From an uncultured Alphaproteobacteria bacterium (GTDB lineage Bacteria; Pseudomonadota; Alphaproteobacteria; Rhizobiales; Ancalomicrobiaceae), in contig CALFRR010000278.1 in NCBI GenBank assembly GCA_937919435.1, positions 1 to 5,561 on the forward strand: a stretch of DNA of 5,561 nt, given 5' to 3'. This document shows, piece by piece, positions 4,653 to 5,561 of this stretch (position 1 is the stretch's first letter; each line of letters opens with the position of its first letter). The notes beneath the pieces were generated by a model, which saw only the letters and a list, made by a program, of their open reading frames with translations, searched no databases and was not told where the DNA came from. The position numbers and the translations under genes are program-made.

Positions 4653-5561
4653 ATGGGCGCGACCGATGGGACGGGCGAAGACCGTCCGGTGAAGGATCTC
4701 TATGCAGTCGGCGAGATTCCGCCGCTCGGCCACGTGCCGAAGGAGATGTGGGCCTGGGTGATCCGGCGCGACCGTCACGGACCGCCGGAGGACGCGATGA
4801 AGCTCGAGGTGGTGCCCACCTGGGAGCTCGACAGCCACGACGTGCTGGTCCTGGTGATGGCCGCCGGGGTCAACTACAACGGCGTGTGGGCCGGCCTGGG
4901 CACGCCGATCTCGGTGTTCGACGTCCACAAGCAGCCGTTCCACGTCGCCGGTTCCGACGCCTCCGGCATCGTCTGGGCGGTCGGCCCGAAGGTGAAGAAC
5001 TGGAAGGTCGGCGACGAGGTCGTCATCCACTGCAATCAGGACGACGGCGACGACGAGGAGTGCAACGGCGGCGATCCGATGCTCTCTCCCTCCCAGCGGA
5101 TCTGGGGCTACGAGACGCCGGACGGCTCCTTCGCCCAGTTCGCCCGGGTCCAGGCGCGCCAGCTGCTGCCGCGGCCGAAGCACCTGACCTGGGAGGAGAG
5201 CGCCTCCTACACGCTGACGCTCGCCACCGCCTACCGGATGCTGTTCGGCCACGAGCCGCACGAGCTGAAGCCGGGCATGAACGTCCTCGTCTGGGGCGCC
5301 TCCGGCGGCCTCGGGGTGTTCGGCATCCAGCTCTGCGCGGCGGCCGGCGCCAACGCGATCGGCGTCATCTCCGACGAGTCGAAGCGCGACTACGTGATGG
5401 GCCTCGGCGCCCGCGGCGTCATCAACCGCAAGGACTTCGACTGCTGGGGCCAGCTGCCGAAGGTCGGCAGCCCGGAGTACGACAAGTGGTTCGCCGAGGC
5501 ACGGCGCTTCGGCAAGGCGATCTGGGACATCACCGGCAAGGGCAAGAACGTCGACATGGTG
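4653..5561 (+). CDS. ccr: Crotonyl-CoA carboxylase/reductase, N-terminal 303 residues (3' end outside window)
   Basis: Open for 303 codons to the right edge; family members are about 430 residues, so roughly the last 125 are missing. The enzyme reductively carboxylates crotonyl-CoA with NADPH and CO2 to (2S)-ethylmalonyl-CoA, the key step of acetyl-CoA assimilation by the ethylmalonyl-CoA pathway, in the cytoplasm. It belongs to the medium-chain dehydrogenase/reductase superfamily. Seen: NYNGVW (74-79), where the family's CO2-contacting Asn is expected; HVAGSDASGIVWAVG (97-111); RIWGYETPDGSFAQF (149-163), whose Glu154 may be the second CO2-site residue; LTLATAYRMLFG (188-199); and the nucleotide-binding glycine loop VWGASGGLGVFGIQL (213-227). 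The stretches YVMGLGARGVINRKDFDCWGQLPK and AIWDITGKGKNVDMV are nearly identical to Ccr of Rhodobacter as I recall it. The catalytic His near residue 350-365 is outside the window. The ATG is fixed by a strong ribosome site. Divergent to ecm, which acts two steps later. Confidence 0.96.
   Translation, partial: MGATDGTGEDRPVKDLYAVGEIPPLGHVPKEMWAWVIRRDRHGPPEDAMKLEVVPTWELDSHDVLVLVMAAGVNYNGVWAGLGTPISVFDVHKQPFHVAGSDASGIVWAVGPKVKNWKVGDEVVIHCNQDDGDDEECNGGDPMLSPSQRIWGYETPDGSFAQFARVQARQLLPRPKHLTWEESASYTLTLATAYRMLFGHEPHELKPGMNVLVWGASGGLGVFGIQLCAAAGANAIGVISDESKRDYVMGLGARGVINRKDFDCWGQLPKVGSPEYDKWFAEARRFGKAIWDITGKGKNVDMV

Noticed and set aside
4485..5261. A 258-codon open frame on the minus strand
   Set aside because: Antisense to ccr, whose conserved motifs establish the coding strand. 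The translation resembles reversed-frame noise and would also overlap the ccr leader.

Overview
The window is a stretch of a GC-rich bacterial chromosome, most likely from an alphaproteobacterium and perhaps a Hyphomicrobiales-like one. This rests on strong G/C third-position codon bias and on close recalled resemblance of two genes to the ethylmalonyl-CoA pathway enzymes of Rhodobacter, Methylobacterium and relatives. No species can be named from the sequence alone. There are four real protein genes, two of them cut by the window edges. I see no RNA gene, mobile element, CRISPR array or phage sequence.

Left half (1-2037, minus strand): a two-gene sugar operon, read right to left. The first gene is an FGGY-family pentulose kinase of the D-ribulokinase type (442-2037). 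Twenty-one bases after it comes an L-fucose/D-arabinose isomerase-like protein (420 down to 1, running off the window). Together they suggest isomerisation of an aldose such as D-arabinose to D-ribulose, then phosphorylation to D-ribulose 5-phosphate for the pentose phosphate pathway. A 303-base gap upstream of the kinase holds a plausible promoter with an overlapping dyad, and a GC-rich palindrome right behind the preceding gene's stop.

Right half (2341-5561): a divergent pair from the ethylmalonyl-CoA pathway. ecm (minus strand, 4320-2341) encodes the B12-dependent ethylmalonyl-CoA mutase. ccr (plus strand, from 4653, truncated at the right edge) encodes crotonyl-CoA carboxylase/reductase. 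Ccr makes ethylmalonyl-CoA from crotonyl-CoA, CO2 and NADPH, and after epimerisation Ecm rearranges it to methylsuccinyl-CoA. This is the core of acetyl-CoA assimilation in organisms lacking isocitrate lyase. The 332-base divergent region is the most interesting non-coding part: it has a promoter candidate for each direction, a perfect 10-bp palindrome at the predicted ecm start point, three GTTTCG boxes spaced in multiples of 11 bp, and a ccr leader with three consecutive perfect stem-loops.

I found no convincing previously undescribed system. The genes belong to known families, and the items worth following up are regulatory. The long open frames opposite or out of phase with these genes (up to about 1000 codons) are products of high GC and low stop density, not genes.
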